Shown in pieces: positions 24,952 through 33,242 of a stretch of 64,000 bases of DNA. The position numbers and the translations under genes are program-made. Position 1 is the first letter of the stretch; each line of letters opens with the position of its first letter. A model generated the notes under the pieces. It saw only the letters and a program-made list of their open reading frames with translations, did not search any database and was not told the DNA's origin. Source of the DNA: Dehalococcoidia bacterium (lineage in GTDB: Bacteria > Chloroflexota > Dehalococcoidia > Lucifugimonadales > UBA1123); the NCBI GenBank assembly GCA_009838465.1, contig VXRN01000023.1:124001-188000 (forward strand). Reading direction: 5' to 3'.

Positions 24952-25629
24952 ATGTCACTCACCCAGGAACTCAGAGACAAACACGCCGACCTCTGGCATC
25001 GGATGGTGTTCCATCCCTTCATCGTGGAGATGGGGGATGGGACTCTCTCGCATGAGAGGGCGCGCCGCTACTTCATCCAGGACTACGTCTTCGTCAACGA
25101 CCTTGTGGCGATGATAGCTCATGGGACGGCGAAGGCCCCCAGCGTGGAGGCGGCAAGTCACCTGTACGCCTTCCTGTCGGTCATACTGTCTCCCGAGAGC
25201 GCGGATGAGAACGACTTCTTCATGCGCGCCTTTGATATACTCGGGGCAACCGAAGAGGACTACTCCTCCGCAACCGCTACCCCGACGACACAGGGCTTCG
25301 GAGACTTTCTAGTAAGGACCGGACTCGGCGGCAGTTTCGAGGAAGTGGTGACCGTGTGCTACGTCACCGAGGGCACGTACCTCGATTGGGGAACACGGTT
25401 TCTGAATGAGGGCAAGAGTCCGTCGAACCCGATTTACAGGGAATGGATTGAACTGCATGGCCCGGACTACCTGGGCGACTTCGTGGCCTGGTGCGAGAGT
25501 GTTGTTGATGACGCCGACGATGGCGGCGAACAGAGGGCGCGGATAGAGCGCGTATTCCACACCGCCCTCAGATATGAGTACCTCTTCTGGGAAGCCGCCT
25601 ACAATGGGGACAAGTGGCCGGACGACTAG
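24952..25629 (+). CDS. tenA: TenA-family aminopyrimidine aminohydrolase
   Basis: A 225-residue TenA/thiaminase II protein. TenA hydrolyses aminopyrimidine breakdown products of thiamin to HMP for salvage. Visible features are HPFIVEMGDGTLSHERARRY near residue 20, FIQDYVFVNDLVAM near residue 41, the cysteine in VTVCYVTEGTYLDWG near residue 135 and the C-terminal acidic RYEYLFWEAAY near residue 210. The gene lies between the HMP-type transporter and thiD in a TPP-riboswitch operon, so its product can feed ThiD directly. Confidence 0.92.
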   Translation: MSLTQELRDKHADLWHRMVFHPFIVEMGDGTLSHERARRYFIQDYVFVNDLVAMIAHGTAKAPSVEAASHLYAFLSVILSPESADENDFFMRAFDILGATEEDYSSATATPTTQGFGDFLVRTGLGGSFEEVVTVCYVTEGTYLDWGTRFLNEGKSPSNPIYREWIELHGPDYLGDFVAWCESVVDDADDGGEQRARIERVFHTALRYEYLFWEAAYNGDKWPDD

Positions 25630-25638
25630 GATGACGCG

Positions 25639-25812
25639 ATGAATGAGGACTACGCAACCAGGGGTGAACGGCGCGAAAAAAAGCGTCGTCGGAGGCGCAA
25701 GATGGGCGTCAGCGGCGCCAGTGTGCGCACGCTCCAGGACATCATCCTCAAGAAGAGTCGGGGCGCGAAGCCGAAGTCCGCGCCCGGCCCCAGGAACAGG
25801 AGATCACGATGA
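25639..25812 (+). CDS. small basic protein of unknown function, coupled to thiD
   Basis: A 57-codon frame starts at ATG 25639 ([20 protein letters not shown]) and ends in TGA, which overlaps the thiD ATG as ATGA. About a third of the residues are Arg or Lys, with no hydrophobic segment. It fills the tenA-thiD gap exactly, and the overlap suggests translational coupling. I do not recognise a family. A nucleic-acid- or ribosome-binding role would be a guess from charge alone. Confidence 0.6.
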   Translation: MNEDYATRGERREKKRRRRRKMGVSGASVRTLQDIILKKSRGAKPKSAPGPRNRRSR

Positions 25813-26615
25813 CCGAACGCCGCGTTGCCCGCGTAATGACGATAGCAGGCTCGGACTCAGGCGGTGGAGCCGGAATCCAGGCCGACCTGAAGACGTTCGG
25901 CGCGATGGGCGTGTTCGGCACCTGTGCTATCACGACCATCACCGCGCAGAACACGCTCGGCGTCACCGATGTGCTGGAGACGCCAATCCCGCTGATACAG
26001 GCGCAGATAGACGCCATCGTCTCGGACATCGGAACCGACGCCGTAAAGACAGGAATGCTGTCCAGTACCGAGATAATCGAAGCCGTCGCCGAGAGGCTGG
26101 ACTTCCACAACCTGAAAGTAGCTGTAATAGACCCCGTAATGGTGGCCTCGATGGGCGCTCCTCTTCTCAGAGAAGACGCGGTGGACGCCATGCGCGACGT
26201 TCTCACCCGCAGGGCGACTGTGCTGACTCCTAACACACGCGAGGCCAGGATACTCACCGGCATGGAAGTCAATACGGTTGAAGACGCCAGGGCCGCCGCG
26301 AAGATGCTGGTCGAAGAGTTCGGCGCTCAGAACGTAGTCGTGAAGGGCGGCCACATCGAAGGCCCGGCAACCGACATTCTCTACGACGGCTCCGACTTCA
26401 CCACCTTCACAACCGAGCGAATCGAGACTACCAACACGCACGGCACCGGCTGCACGCTGGGATCGGCCATCGCTGCCGGCCTCGCCAAGGGCCTCGACGT
26501 ACCGACCTCGATACAGCAGGCCAAGGACTACGTTACCGCCGCGATGCGGGCGAGCTACTCGGTGGGGCAAGGACACGGTCCGCTGAATCACTTTCACGAA
26601 CTCTGGGCGGAATAA
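25809..26615 (+). CDS. thiD: hydroxymethylpyrimidine/phosphomethylpyrimidine kinase
   Basis: A 268-residue ThiD of the ribokinase family. It phosphorylates HMP and then HMP-P to HMP-PP, the pyrimidine half of thiamin. The start [20 protein letters not shown] and TAQNTLGV near residue 46 form the pyrimidine site. The C-terminal [19 protein letters not shown] near residue 213 holds the catalytic anion-hole Cys. It closes the riboswitch operon. No thiC or thiE is in the window, so the cluster is a salvage route. Confidence 0.95.
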   Translation: MTERRVARVMTIAGSDSGGGAGIQADLKTFGAMGVFGTCAITTITAQNTLGVTDVLETPIPLIQAQIDAIVSDIGTDAVKTGMLSSTEIIEAVAERLDFHNLKVAVIDPVMVASMGAPLLREDAVDAMRDVLTRRATVLTPNTREARILTGMEVNTVEDARAAAKMLVEEFGAQNVVVKGGHIEGPATDILYDGSDFTTFTTERIETTNTHGTGCTLGSAIAAGLAKGLDVPTSIQQAKDYVTAAMRASYSVGQGHGPLNHFHELWAE

Positions 26616-26653
26616 ACTGGGGCGCGAACCTTATTGAGATTCAGTGTGGTTAT

Positions 26654-27619
26654 CTACGCATCCTGCCGAGACTGGCGCATCGCCTTGAAGTACGCCTCTC
26701 CACCATAAACGAATGCCCCTGCACCCACTAGCGCCATACCCGCCAGAAGCCCTCGCCCCGGATCTTCACCCAGAATCAGCCACGACAGTGTGACGCCGGC
26801 CACAGGCATTACGAAGTAGAAGAAGGTGACGGTGGAGGGCAGGTATTTCTTAACCAGCCAGGCGTTGGCCAGGAATCCGAAGCCCGCTATCACGAGGCCC
26901 TGGTAGGCGAGGGCGATCCAGAATTCGGATTCCAGGGTGTAGGTCGGGCTTTCGAGCGCATAGCTCGCCACAAGAAACAGAGCGGTTCCAATTACCTGCT
27001 GTCCCATCATCAACTTGGACTCGGATACGTTCTGCGCGTAGTTGGAAATGAGCACGATCCTGAGTCCGAGCAGGATGGCGGAGATGAGGCTGAGGATGTC
27101 ACCCAGCAGCGAGACGCCCTCCGTTGTGCCTGCGTCGTCTCCGAATACCACTGCCAGTACACCGGCATACGAAAGCGCAATGGCCAGTACCTGCCAGCGA
27201 CTCATTCTCTCGGAAGGGATCATTATCTGAGCGATAGTTGCGGCCCAGATGGGCATGGTGGTTCCGATGGCGGTCGCGTGGCCGGCGGTTGTGAGGTCCT
27301 GGCCGACGTTCATGAATACGAGCTGGACAGAGAACAGCAGGCTCACTATCAGGACGGGTCTGACCTCTGACCCCTTCAGGCTAAACGACTCCCGTCTGAT
27401 CACCATGTAGGCCAGAGTTACCAGCCCGCCGAGCGCGAATCGCATCCAGCCTATCTGGAGAGGTTCGCCGTACTTGAGGGATGACTTGATGCTTACCGGG
27501 AGGCCGCCCCAAAGCAGTGCGATGAATATCGAGAAAGCGCTACCAAAGAGTCCGGCGGGACGGCGGGGGTCGGTCGGAACCGCGTGGGGTTCTTGAGCCT
27601 CAGCGACTTTCTGAGTCAA
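26654..27619 (-). CDS. EamA/DMT-superfamily transporter
   Basis: A 321-residue membrane protein with ten predicted helices in two EamA repeats: FSIFIALLWGGLPVSIKSSL at the first helix, and LAYQGLVIAGFGFLANAWLV opening the last part of the second repeat. Drug/metabolite transporters of this family export amino acids, nucleotide-sugars or other small metabolites; the substrate is not predictable here. The start is a TTG at 27619 because no ATG occurs before the first helix. It converges on the thiamin operon and is not clearly part of any operon. Confidence 0.85.
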   Translation of the reverse strand: MTQKVAEAQEPHAVPTDPRRPAGLFGSAFSIFIALLWGGLPVSIKSSLKYGEPLQIGWMRFALGGLVTLAYMVIRRESFSLKGSEVRPVLIVSLLFSVQLVFMNVGQDLTTAGHATAIGTTMPIWAATIAQIMIPSERMSRWQVLAIALSYAGVLAVVFGDDAGTTEGVSLLGDILSLISAILLGLRIVLISNYAQNVSESKLMMGQQVIGTALFLVASYALESPTYTLESEFWIALAYQGLVIAGFGFLANAWLVKKYLPSTVTFFYFVMPVAGVTLSWLILGEDPGRGLLAGMALVGAGAFVYGGEAYFKAMRQSRQDA

Positions 27620-27718
27620 GGCGGGTTCTCAGGACAGGTGGGTTTGTGTAGCGATAGGCCGGCGAATTTGTCAAGGCGGTGCGCTTATTGAAACCTGGGC
27701 TGATTTGGTTGGTAGAGG

Positions 27719-27765
27719 CGATCACCCTCACCCTAGCCCTCTCCTATCAAGGGAGAGGGGATTTT
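27719..27765. repeat. G/C-skewed dispersed repeat, locus 5 (inverted)
   Basis: ATCACCCTCACCCTAGCCCT is followed by CTCCTATCAAGGGAGAGGGG. It is the reverse-oriented core of the family at 7177 and 9724. Confidence 0.7.
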
Positions 27766-27839
27766 CGCGCCACGGGCTTCTCTTATTGCATAAAAGCGGC
27801 CTCCGTACTGTATCGGGGGCCATCTTGGGTTATTATGTT

Positions 27840-27916
27840 TGGAGGCGACGGGCGGATTCGAACCGCCGAATAGGGGTTTTGCAGACCCCCGCCTTAGACC
27901 GCTTGGCTACGTCGCC
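27840..27916 (-). tRNA. tRNA-Cys (GCA)
   Basis: Acceptor GGCGACG pairs fully with CGTCGCC, followed by discriminator T and an encoded CCA. The anticodon stem GGGGT/ACCCC encloses CTGCAAA, which gives GCA. The T arm is GGCGG-TTCGAAT-CCGCC. U73 is the expected cysteine identity base. Confidence 0.97.
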
Positions 27917-27952
27917 CTGCATATCGCCCGTATATTGCAGCATCGCTGGGTC

Positions 27953-28040
27953 TGGTGCCGAGGGGGAGACTCGAACTCCCACAGCCAAAGCGGCCACAGC
28001 GCCCTCAACGCTGCGTGTCTACCAATTCCACCACCTCGGC
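27953..28040 (-). tRNA. tRNA-Leu (GAG)
   Basis: Acceptor GCCGAGG pairs with CCTCGGC, followed by A and an encoded CCA. The loop TTGAGGG gives anticodon GAG. A long variable arm (GGCCGCTTTGGCT region) marks a class II tRNA. It lies 36 nt upstream of tRNA-Cys on the same strand, so the two are probably one transcript. Confidence 0.96.
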
Positions 28041-28097
28041 ATACTCTGAGACACGAAACTGCATATCGAGCCGATTGAGATATTATAATCACAACTA

Positions 28098-30128
28098 TTA
28101 GGATTGTTCAACCGCCAGCGTGAACTGGGCGGTCCGCCTCCAGAGATCAACGCCGTGGAGATGTAGTGAGACCTCATCGCCGGGTGACGTGGAATTAGGA
28201 AGCGCGGCTCTAGCTCTGAAGGGCCAGTCCACTAGATCCACCGTAGCGGCGCGGTTTGCAGGATTCTCTAGTACGACCCCTTCAAGTATGTAAGAATTTC
28301 CGCCTTCCTCAACTACTTTGCGACGCGCGTCCATCCACTTGAGGAAGAAGTATTGCCTGCGTTGGTTCTCTATCCTGGACATCTGTCGAATCTGGGAATC
28401 TGCGCGGTGGGCGACTGATGTGACCGACTCAGTGTCGTAAAGCACTTCGCCAGTGCGAAGATGATGCGAAATCTGGCGTTGTACCATCAGGTCGGGATAG
28501 CGCCGAAGCGGCGAGGTCGCCTGTGTGTACGCTTCTACTCCGAGGCCGCCATGCGTGCCGGGCTTGGTTGCCACAACAGCGGGTTTCAGTCTGCGCATCA
28601 TTAGGTATGTACGCAGAGGACCTGGGGAGACTTGAGCTTTGATGTCTGATACATCGGGCAGCTCCTGAGACCTGAAAGGGGCGGGCAGGTCGGCCTCCGA
28701 GCAGTATCCGGCCAGGAGGGAATTGCACAATACCATGTACTCCTGGACGAGGCTGCGAGAAGGAGCGTCTCTGGGAATTACGGTAACGCTTATTTCGCCG
28801 CTGGAATCCACCTTGACCGAGAGTTCGTCGCGGTCGAAGTTCAGTGCGCCCTTCGCCTCCCTCTGGCCGCGCAGATGCTTGGACAACTCATACAGCGCGG
28901 CGAGCCCGTTATGGAGCGGGTGACCAGAGTCGGAGATTATCCCGTTAGCCTCTGGATAAGATAGCGCATAGCTGCTCTGAATCACCGACCGCGCTACCTT
29001 CCAGTCCGTGACTTCCGCCTTTTCGTTCAGTTCGGCAATAAGACTGATTGCGGCTCGCGGTTCGCGCGGATTGATACTTCCCCTGTCCGACGAAATCCTC
29101 TGTGGGAGCATACTTATGGTCTGTTCGGGAAGATAGAGAGAAGACATACGCCGGTCCGCTTCCACATCCAGCGTCGACCCACGCGGAATGAGCGCCCCGG
29201 CATCAGTAATGTGTATTCCTACCCTGTACGAGCACGAGTCTTCCGGCCCGACCAGCGCTTCTATCGAGAGTGCGTCGTCCCTGTCTTTCGTGTCGCGGTC
29301 ATCAATCGAAAAGACGGTCAAGTTGGTCAGATCCAAACGATCAGAATCGGAGATGAGGTGAGCCGCGTTTACCGTTTCTGCTTCCACGAGCACGTCGTCA
29401 GGAAAGGCCGGTGAGATGTCTTCCCGTTCGAGGGCGAGATGTTCGTCCTCGCTCATCAGACCGAGAGAGACGAGCGTCTCGAACGCCAACCGCTGAGTAT
29501 CGCGCCCACTTACGCCCGCATCGTCCAGGAATCCTTTCGCTGAACCGGCGCGGTTGTACTCATCCCCGTGAAGAACAAAACCCCTTATCTGGTCGAGCAT
29601 ATCCGACTGGTACTGCGTGAGTTCAGCGGGAAGTTCGCCGGACTTGAAGGCGCCAACCAACGCCTCCGAATCGGCTGCGCGCTGCGCCTGTCGCTGTATT
29701 CGTTCCAGCGTCTGCGCGACGGTCTCCCGGTCGCGCGGCAGGAAGTGGCTACCGTCCCTGATGAACCTGAGGTCACTATCGAGCAGGTGGAACAGCAGGC
29801 CGACGGACTGCTGGGGCGTAGGTTCGACTCCCCAATACAGTTCGGCTATGTCCGTAAGGGTTAGCGCGTCGCCGTCGTCGCACACCACATCCCATACCTC
29901 TTCCAGGTCTATCTCCTCGGCAACTGCATTAACCTCGCGGCTCAGCTCTTCCACGGTCTCGTAGCGCTCGGCGGTGAGGCCGGTTTCGTGAATCACCCTC
30001 GAAACGGGAAGGCGAGCCTCGCGGTTCCGACCTATAGAAATGCGCGCCCTGTTCGACTTCGCTTCTACGAAGCGACCCAGGCGCGGGCCTGCATCCAGGC
30101 GAACGACGATAATGTCACCTTGCTGCAT
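28098..30128 (-). CDS. RNB-domain 3'-5' exoribonuclease (RNase II/R family)
   Basis: A 676-residue RNase II-type exonuclease. The catalytic RNB start is visible as TVFSIDDRDTKDRDDALSIE near residue 270, with the four metal-binding aspartates. It is followed by HITDAGALIPRGSTLD, LPQRISSDRGSINP and the C-terminal GLGVEAYTQATSPLRRYPDL. The N-terminal OB-like part (MQQGDIIVVRLDAGPRLGRF) and the S1 end are short, so it is smaller than E. coli RNase R and closer to the RNase II-like group. It degrades RNA from the 3' end. It lies just downstream of the LLM gene on the same strand. Confidence 0.88.
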   Translation of the reverse strand: MQQGDIIVVRLDAGPRLGRFVEAKSNRARISIGRNREARLPVSRVIHETGLTAERYETVEELSREVNAVAEEIDLEEVWDVVCDDGDALTLTDIAELYWGVEPTPQQSVGLLFHLLDSDLRFIRDGSHFLPRDRETVAQTLERIQRQAQRAADSEALVGAFKSGELPAELTQYQSDMLDQIRGFVLHGDEYNRAGSAKGFLDDAGVSGRDTQRLAFETLVSLGLMSEDEHLALEREDISPAFPDDVLVEAETVNAAHLISDSDRLDLTNLTVFSIDDRDTKDRDDALSIEALVGPEDSCSYRVGIHITDAGALIPRGSTLDVEADRRMSSLYLPEQTISMLPQRISSDRGSINPREPRAAISLIAELNEKAEVTDWKVARSVIQSSYALSYPEANGIISDSGHPLHNGLAALYELSKHLRGQREAKGALNFDRDELSVKVDSSGEISVTVIPRDAPSRSLVQEYMVLCNSLLAGYCSEADLPAPFRSQELPDVSDIKAQVSPGPLRTYLMMRRLKPAVVATKPGTHGGLGVEAYTQATSPLRRYPDLMVQRQISHHLRTGEVLYDTESVTSVAHRADSQIRQMSRIENQRRQYFFLKWMDARRKVVEEGGNSYILEGVVLENPANRAATVDLVDWPFRARAALPNSTSPGDEVSLHLHGVDLWRRTAQFTLAVEQS

Positions 30129-30145
30129 CAGGACACTTTGGACTA

Positions 30146-31228
30146 CTAGCTTGGAGTCGGGAGCCGGGGTACGACTTCCCTAGCCAGCAATTCCATTGAG
30201 CGCACCCACTTGTCGTATGGCTGCCATTCGTGACCCATCGCGAGAAGGACGCCGAATCCGCCAACGTCGTCGTATAGTTGGCTGAGTTTCTGGGTGACCT
30301 CGTCCACGCTTCCTACGACGAACACGTTGTCCACGAGGTATTCGACGTCAACATGGGAGTCCGGCATGTCCGGGTCAGTCTTGAACAGGCTCAACATTCC
30401 CATCTTGGGCATCAGGCGCAGGAAGTACTGTTCGAAATCGCGGCGCAGCACTCCGCTGAGTGCATCCTCACGCGCCTGCTCACTCGTCTCCGCGACATAT
30501 ATCTCCCTGGCGATCCGCCACTCCGCCCGGTTGGGTGTGCGCCCTGAAACCTCCGCGCCCTTCTGGACCGCATCCCAGTGGGTGCTCAGGATACGCGACG
30601 GCACAAGGTTGATGCTCATTGGAATCCATCCACGCTCTCCGGCCAGTATCAGCGTGTCGGAGTTCGGTGACACCCCTGCTACGCCAATCGGCGGATGCGG
30701 TTTCTGATACGGGGCGAGATGGAACCTCAGTCCGAATTCGTCATCCGGCTCAGGAATAGTGAACTTCCAGAATTCCGTGTCGTATGAACCGGGTTGGGGG
30801 TCTTCCCAAATGCGAAGTACCGTATCTATCGCTTCGCGGGTCATCCTGCGGTGGTCACCGGCGCTGGGGTCGAAGCCGAACACCTCGAAGTCGCCGGGGA
30901 AGCCTCCCGATCCCACACCCCACTGAAATCGCCCTTTCGCCATGTGATCGAGTTGCGCTATCCGGTGGGCGATCATAAACGGATTATGGTTCGGCATACA
31001 GGTCACGCCCGTGCCTAGCTTGATGTTTCGTGTTCGGGCGAGGGCTCCGGCGATGAACATGTCAGGCGCGGGTATATTCTCCCACACCGTCGTAAAGTGC
31101 TCGCCTATCCACGCCTCGGAGTAACCGAGAGAGTCCAGCACCTCCAGTTGGTGGAGGTCGTCTTCCAGGGTTTGGGTAATGTTGGACCCCGGTGGGTGAA
31201 GCGGCATTGTGAAGAAACCGACCTGCAT
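30146..31228 (-). CDS. LLM-class flavin-dependent oxidoreductase
   Basis: A 360-residue luciferase-like monooxygenase. Family features are VGFFTMPLHPPGS at the start, YSEAWIGEHFTTVWENIPAP near residue 38, NIKLGTGVTCMPNHNPFMIA near residue 70 and GRFQWGVGSGGFPGDFEVFG near residue 100. Members use FMNH2 or F420H2 to oxidise varied organic substrates, and sequence alone does not tell which. The ATG at 31228 has GAGAGG 8 nt upstream and is preferred over an in-frame TTG two codons earlier. Confidence 0.86.
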   Translation of the reverse strand: MQVGFFTMPLHPPGSNITQTLEDDLHQLEVLDSLGYSEAWIGEHFTTVWENIPAPDMFIAGALARTRNIKLGTGVTCMPNHNPFMIAHRIAQLDHMAKGRFQWGVGSGGFPGDFEVFGFDPSAGDHRRMTREAIDTVLRIWEDPQPGSYDTEFWKFTIPEPDDEFGLRFHLAPYQKPHPPIGVAGVSPNSDTLILAGERGWIPMSINLVPSRILSTHWDAVQKGAEVSGRTPNRAEWRIAREIYVAETSEQAREDALSGVLRRDFEQYFLRLMPKMGMLSLFKTDPDMPDSHVDVEYLVDNVFVVGSVDEVTQKLSQLYDDVGGFGVLLAMGHEWQPYDKWVRSMELLAREVVPRLPTPS

Positions 31229-31347
31229 TTGCAAAACCTCTCAGAAGAGCGTGTGCCCCAAGTATATGCCAGCGTCCATCACCGAACAAGGTACGGATAT
31301 TACGCGATCTCAGGGCCTCTTCAAAATCCTCTCAGTTTCTCATAAGA

Positions 31348-31585
31348 CTACACAACTGGCGCTATATGCGCTATAATACGAACATACAAACTAATTGGGG
31401 AGCGTGTTCGACGATGATTCTGGCCTCGACATACATAAGCGTCAAGTTATGCTGGCCTAATTGCGGAGGGACAGAAAATTTTTATTAGCTAAATGCAGGT
31501 GATCTCAGGTGAATCTCTGGTGTTTTAATCACCTGTTGGTCACCAGTTAAGCCACCAGTTGCCACCTGTGGGCTTATAAACGAAA
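31348..31585 (+). ncRNA. candidate transcribed element A (CACCTG-array family)
   Basis: A -35-like CTACAC (31348-31353), 18 nt, then TATAAT (31372-31377). The body contains CATACATAAGCG, AAGTTATGCTGGCC, an A/T run and TTAGCTAAATGCAGGTG. An array follows in which CAGGTGAT (31496-31503) can pair with ATCACCTG (31528-31535) and CTGGTG with CACCAG. It ends with CCACCAGTTGCCACCTGTG and TTATAAA (31574-31580). Element B (44200-44449, opposite strand) matches it across the promoter and array. It lies in the 583-bp gap before the DUF1800 gene, same strand. The rest of that gap holds a TTATAAT near 31739 that may be the proximal promoter. Confidence 0.5.
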
Positions 31586-31811
31586 GTATATGACATGGTG
31601 AATCCAGCCCATAGAATGGCCGACTTTGCAAAGACTCTAGTAACGCTGACGATTTTCCAGGTCACGGCGCAAAGAGGCATTTTCAGCGCTTAGGCCGGAA
31701 AGTTCTTTCCAGAATTGCCCATTAGGTCTAATTTGAGGTTATAATGTGCTGGTAAAATACCTTCGGATATTCCGTAGTGGAAACTGGAAACGAATTCAGG
31801 AGGAATGCGAC

Positions 31812-33206
31812 ATGAAATCGGACAGGGCGCTTGTGGCGCATCTCATGAGACGGGCGGGATTTGGCGCGACACCTGCTGAACTCGATGCCCTCACCCGTGA
31901 CAAGACCTATGAGGAGATAGTTGACGACCTCGTCAACCCCGAGAGGTTCCCGGAACTGGACCAGACTTACATAGACAGGTACTACGGCGGCGAGCCGGTC
32001 GCGGTGCATGTTGGCAAGTGGATGTACCGCATGGTCAATACGCAGAGGCCGCTCGAGGAAAAGATGTCGCTCTTCCTGCACCACATCTTCCCCGTTGCTT
32101 GGGGCAAGAGCGAACATGGTCCCTCCCTCTACAATGAAATCGCTATGTTCCGGCGCGTGGGTCTAACCGACATGAAGACCATCCTCTTGGAGTTGTCCAA
32201 AGACCCGGCGATGATATTCTGGCTGGACAATAACGAGAACCATAAGGACGAGATAAACGAGAACTATGGGCGCGAACTGCTCGAACTGTTCTCGATGGGT
32301 GTCGGCAACTACACCGAGGACGACATAAAGGCAGCGTCCAGGGCATTCACTGGCTGGACTTTCAGGCAGCCGCTTTCCCTGTATCCCGTCGGGCACCACA
32401 ACGCGGTCTTCCTATTCGACCCCGATGATCACGATTACGAGGAGAAGACGTTCCTCGGGCACACCGGCAACTTCGACGGTGAGGACATCATTGACATAAT
32501 TGTGGATCAACCTGCGACGGCTCGGTTCATTTCCCGGCACCTGTACAACTTCTTTGTCGAGGACGAAGTGCAGGTCCCGTCCTGGAACACTGAGCCACCG
32601 AAGGACGAGGCCGCGATTCAGAAACTCGCCGATGTATTCATGGAAACGGGCGGTCAGATACGCCCGGTTCTCAAGGAGTTGTTCAACTTGGACTCCTTCA
32701 AGAACGCCACTGAGTTCAAGAAGGTCAAGAGTCCTACCGAACTCGTGGCGGGCGTCCTGAAGCAGACGGGCGAATTCAGCAGCCCGACCTCCGGAATCCA
32801 CCAGTTCGCCATTACCACACTGAATGGCTCTCTGGTAGAGGGCCCGATGGCTATCATGGGACAGCGTCTGATGAATCCTCCGACCGTTGAGGGGTGGCAC
32901 ACGGGCCACGAATGGATAGACTCCGGCACGCTCAGCGAGCGGGTTGGCTTCGTAGAAAGCCAGTTTGAGGACATATCCAAGCCCGGTGTGAGAGACATGG
33001 TGGAACGCGTCGGGAGCCTGGATGACGACCCGTCCCGGATCGTTGACCGCTGCCTCGACATTCTCGGAGGCATTACTGTCAGTGAGGGCACCTACGCCTC
33101 ACTGGTAGCATACGCCGAAGAACTGGGTGGCGAGGAAGATGACTCGGTAGGCGTCCACAATCTATTGCAGATGACCGCTTCAACCGTTGACTACCAGTTC
33201 GCATAG
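31812..33206 (+). CDS. DUF1800 domain protein, copy 1
   Basis: A 464-residue DUF1800 protein. The family start HLMRRAGFGATPAELDAL is at residue 10, the central NYGRELLELFSMGVGNYTE near residue 150 and the C-terminal MNPPTVEGWHTGHEW near residue 355. AGGAGG lies 8 nt before the ATG. DUF1800 genes are commonly paired with DUF1501, as here, but no biochemical function is established. This copy has no signal peptide, so it is either cytosolic or exported by an unseen route. Two more copies lie at 50242 and 54674. Confidence 0.9.
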   Translation: MKSDRALVAHLMRRAGFGATPAELDALTRDKTYEEIVDDLVNPERFPELDQTYIDRYYGGEPVAVHVGKWMYRMVNTQRPLEEKMSLFLHHIFPVAWGKSEHGPSLYNEIAMFRRVGLTDMKTILLELSKDPAMIFWLDNNENHKDEINENYGRELLELFSMGVGNYTEDDIKAASRAFTGWTFRQPLSLYPVGHHNAVFLFDPDDHDYEEKTFLGHTGNFDGEDIIDIIVDQPATARFISRHLYNFFVEDEVQVPSWNTEPPKDEAAIQKLADVFMETGGQIRPVLKELFNLDSFKNATEFKKVKSPTELVAGVLKQTGEFSSPTSGIHQFAITTLNGSLVEGPMAIMGQRLMNPPTVEGWHTGHEWIDSGTLSERVGFVESQFEDISKPGVRDMVERVGSLDDDPSRIVDRCLDILGGITVSEGTYASLVAYAEELGGEEDDSVGVHNLLQMTASTVDYQFA

Positions 33207-33242
33207 CCTTTAGTGAGATACGCAAAAATCATGGGGGATAAA

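Noticed and set aside
27679-28092. Several short open frames over the tRNA region
   Set aside because: They overlap the tRNA-Cys and tRNA-Leu genes and a dispersed repeat, have no ribosome sites and match no family.
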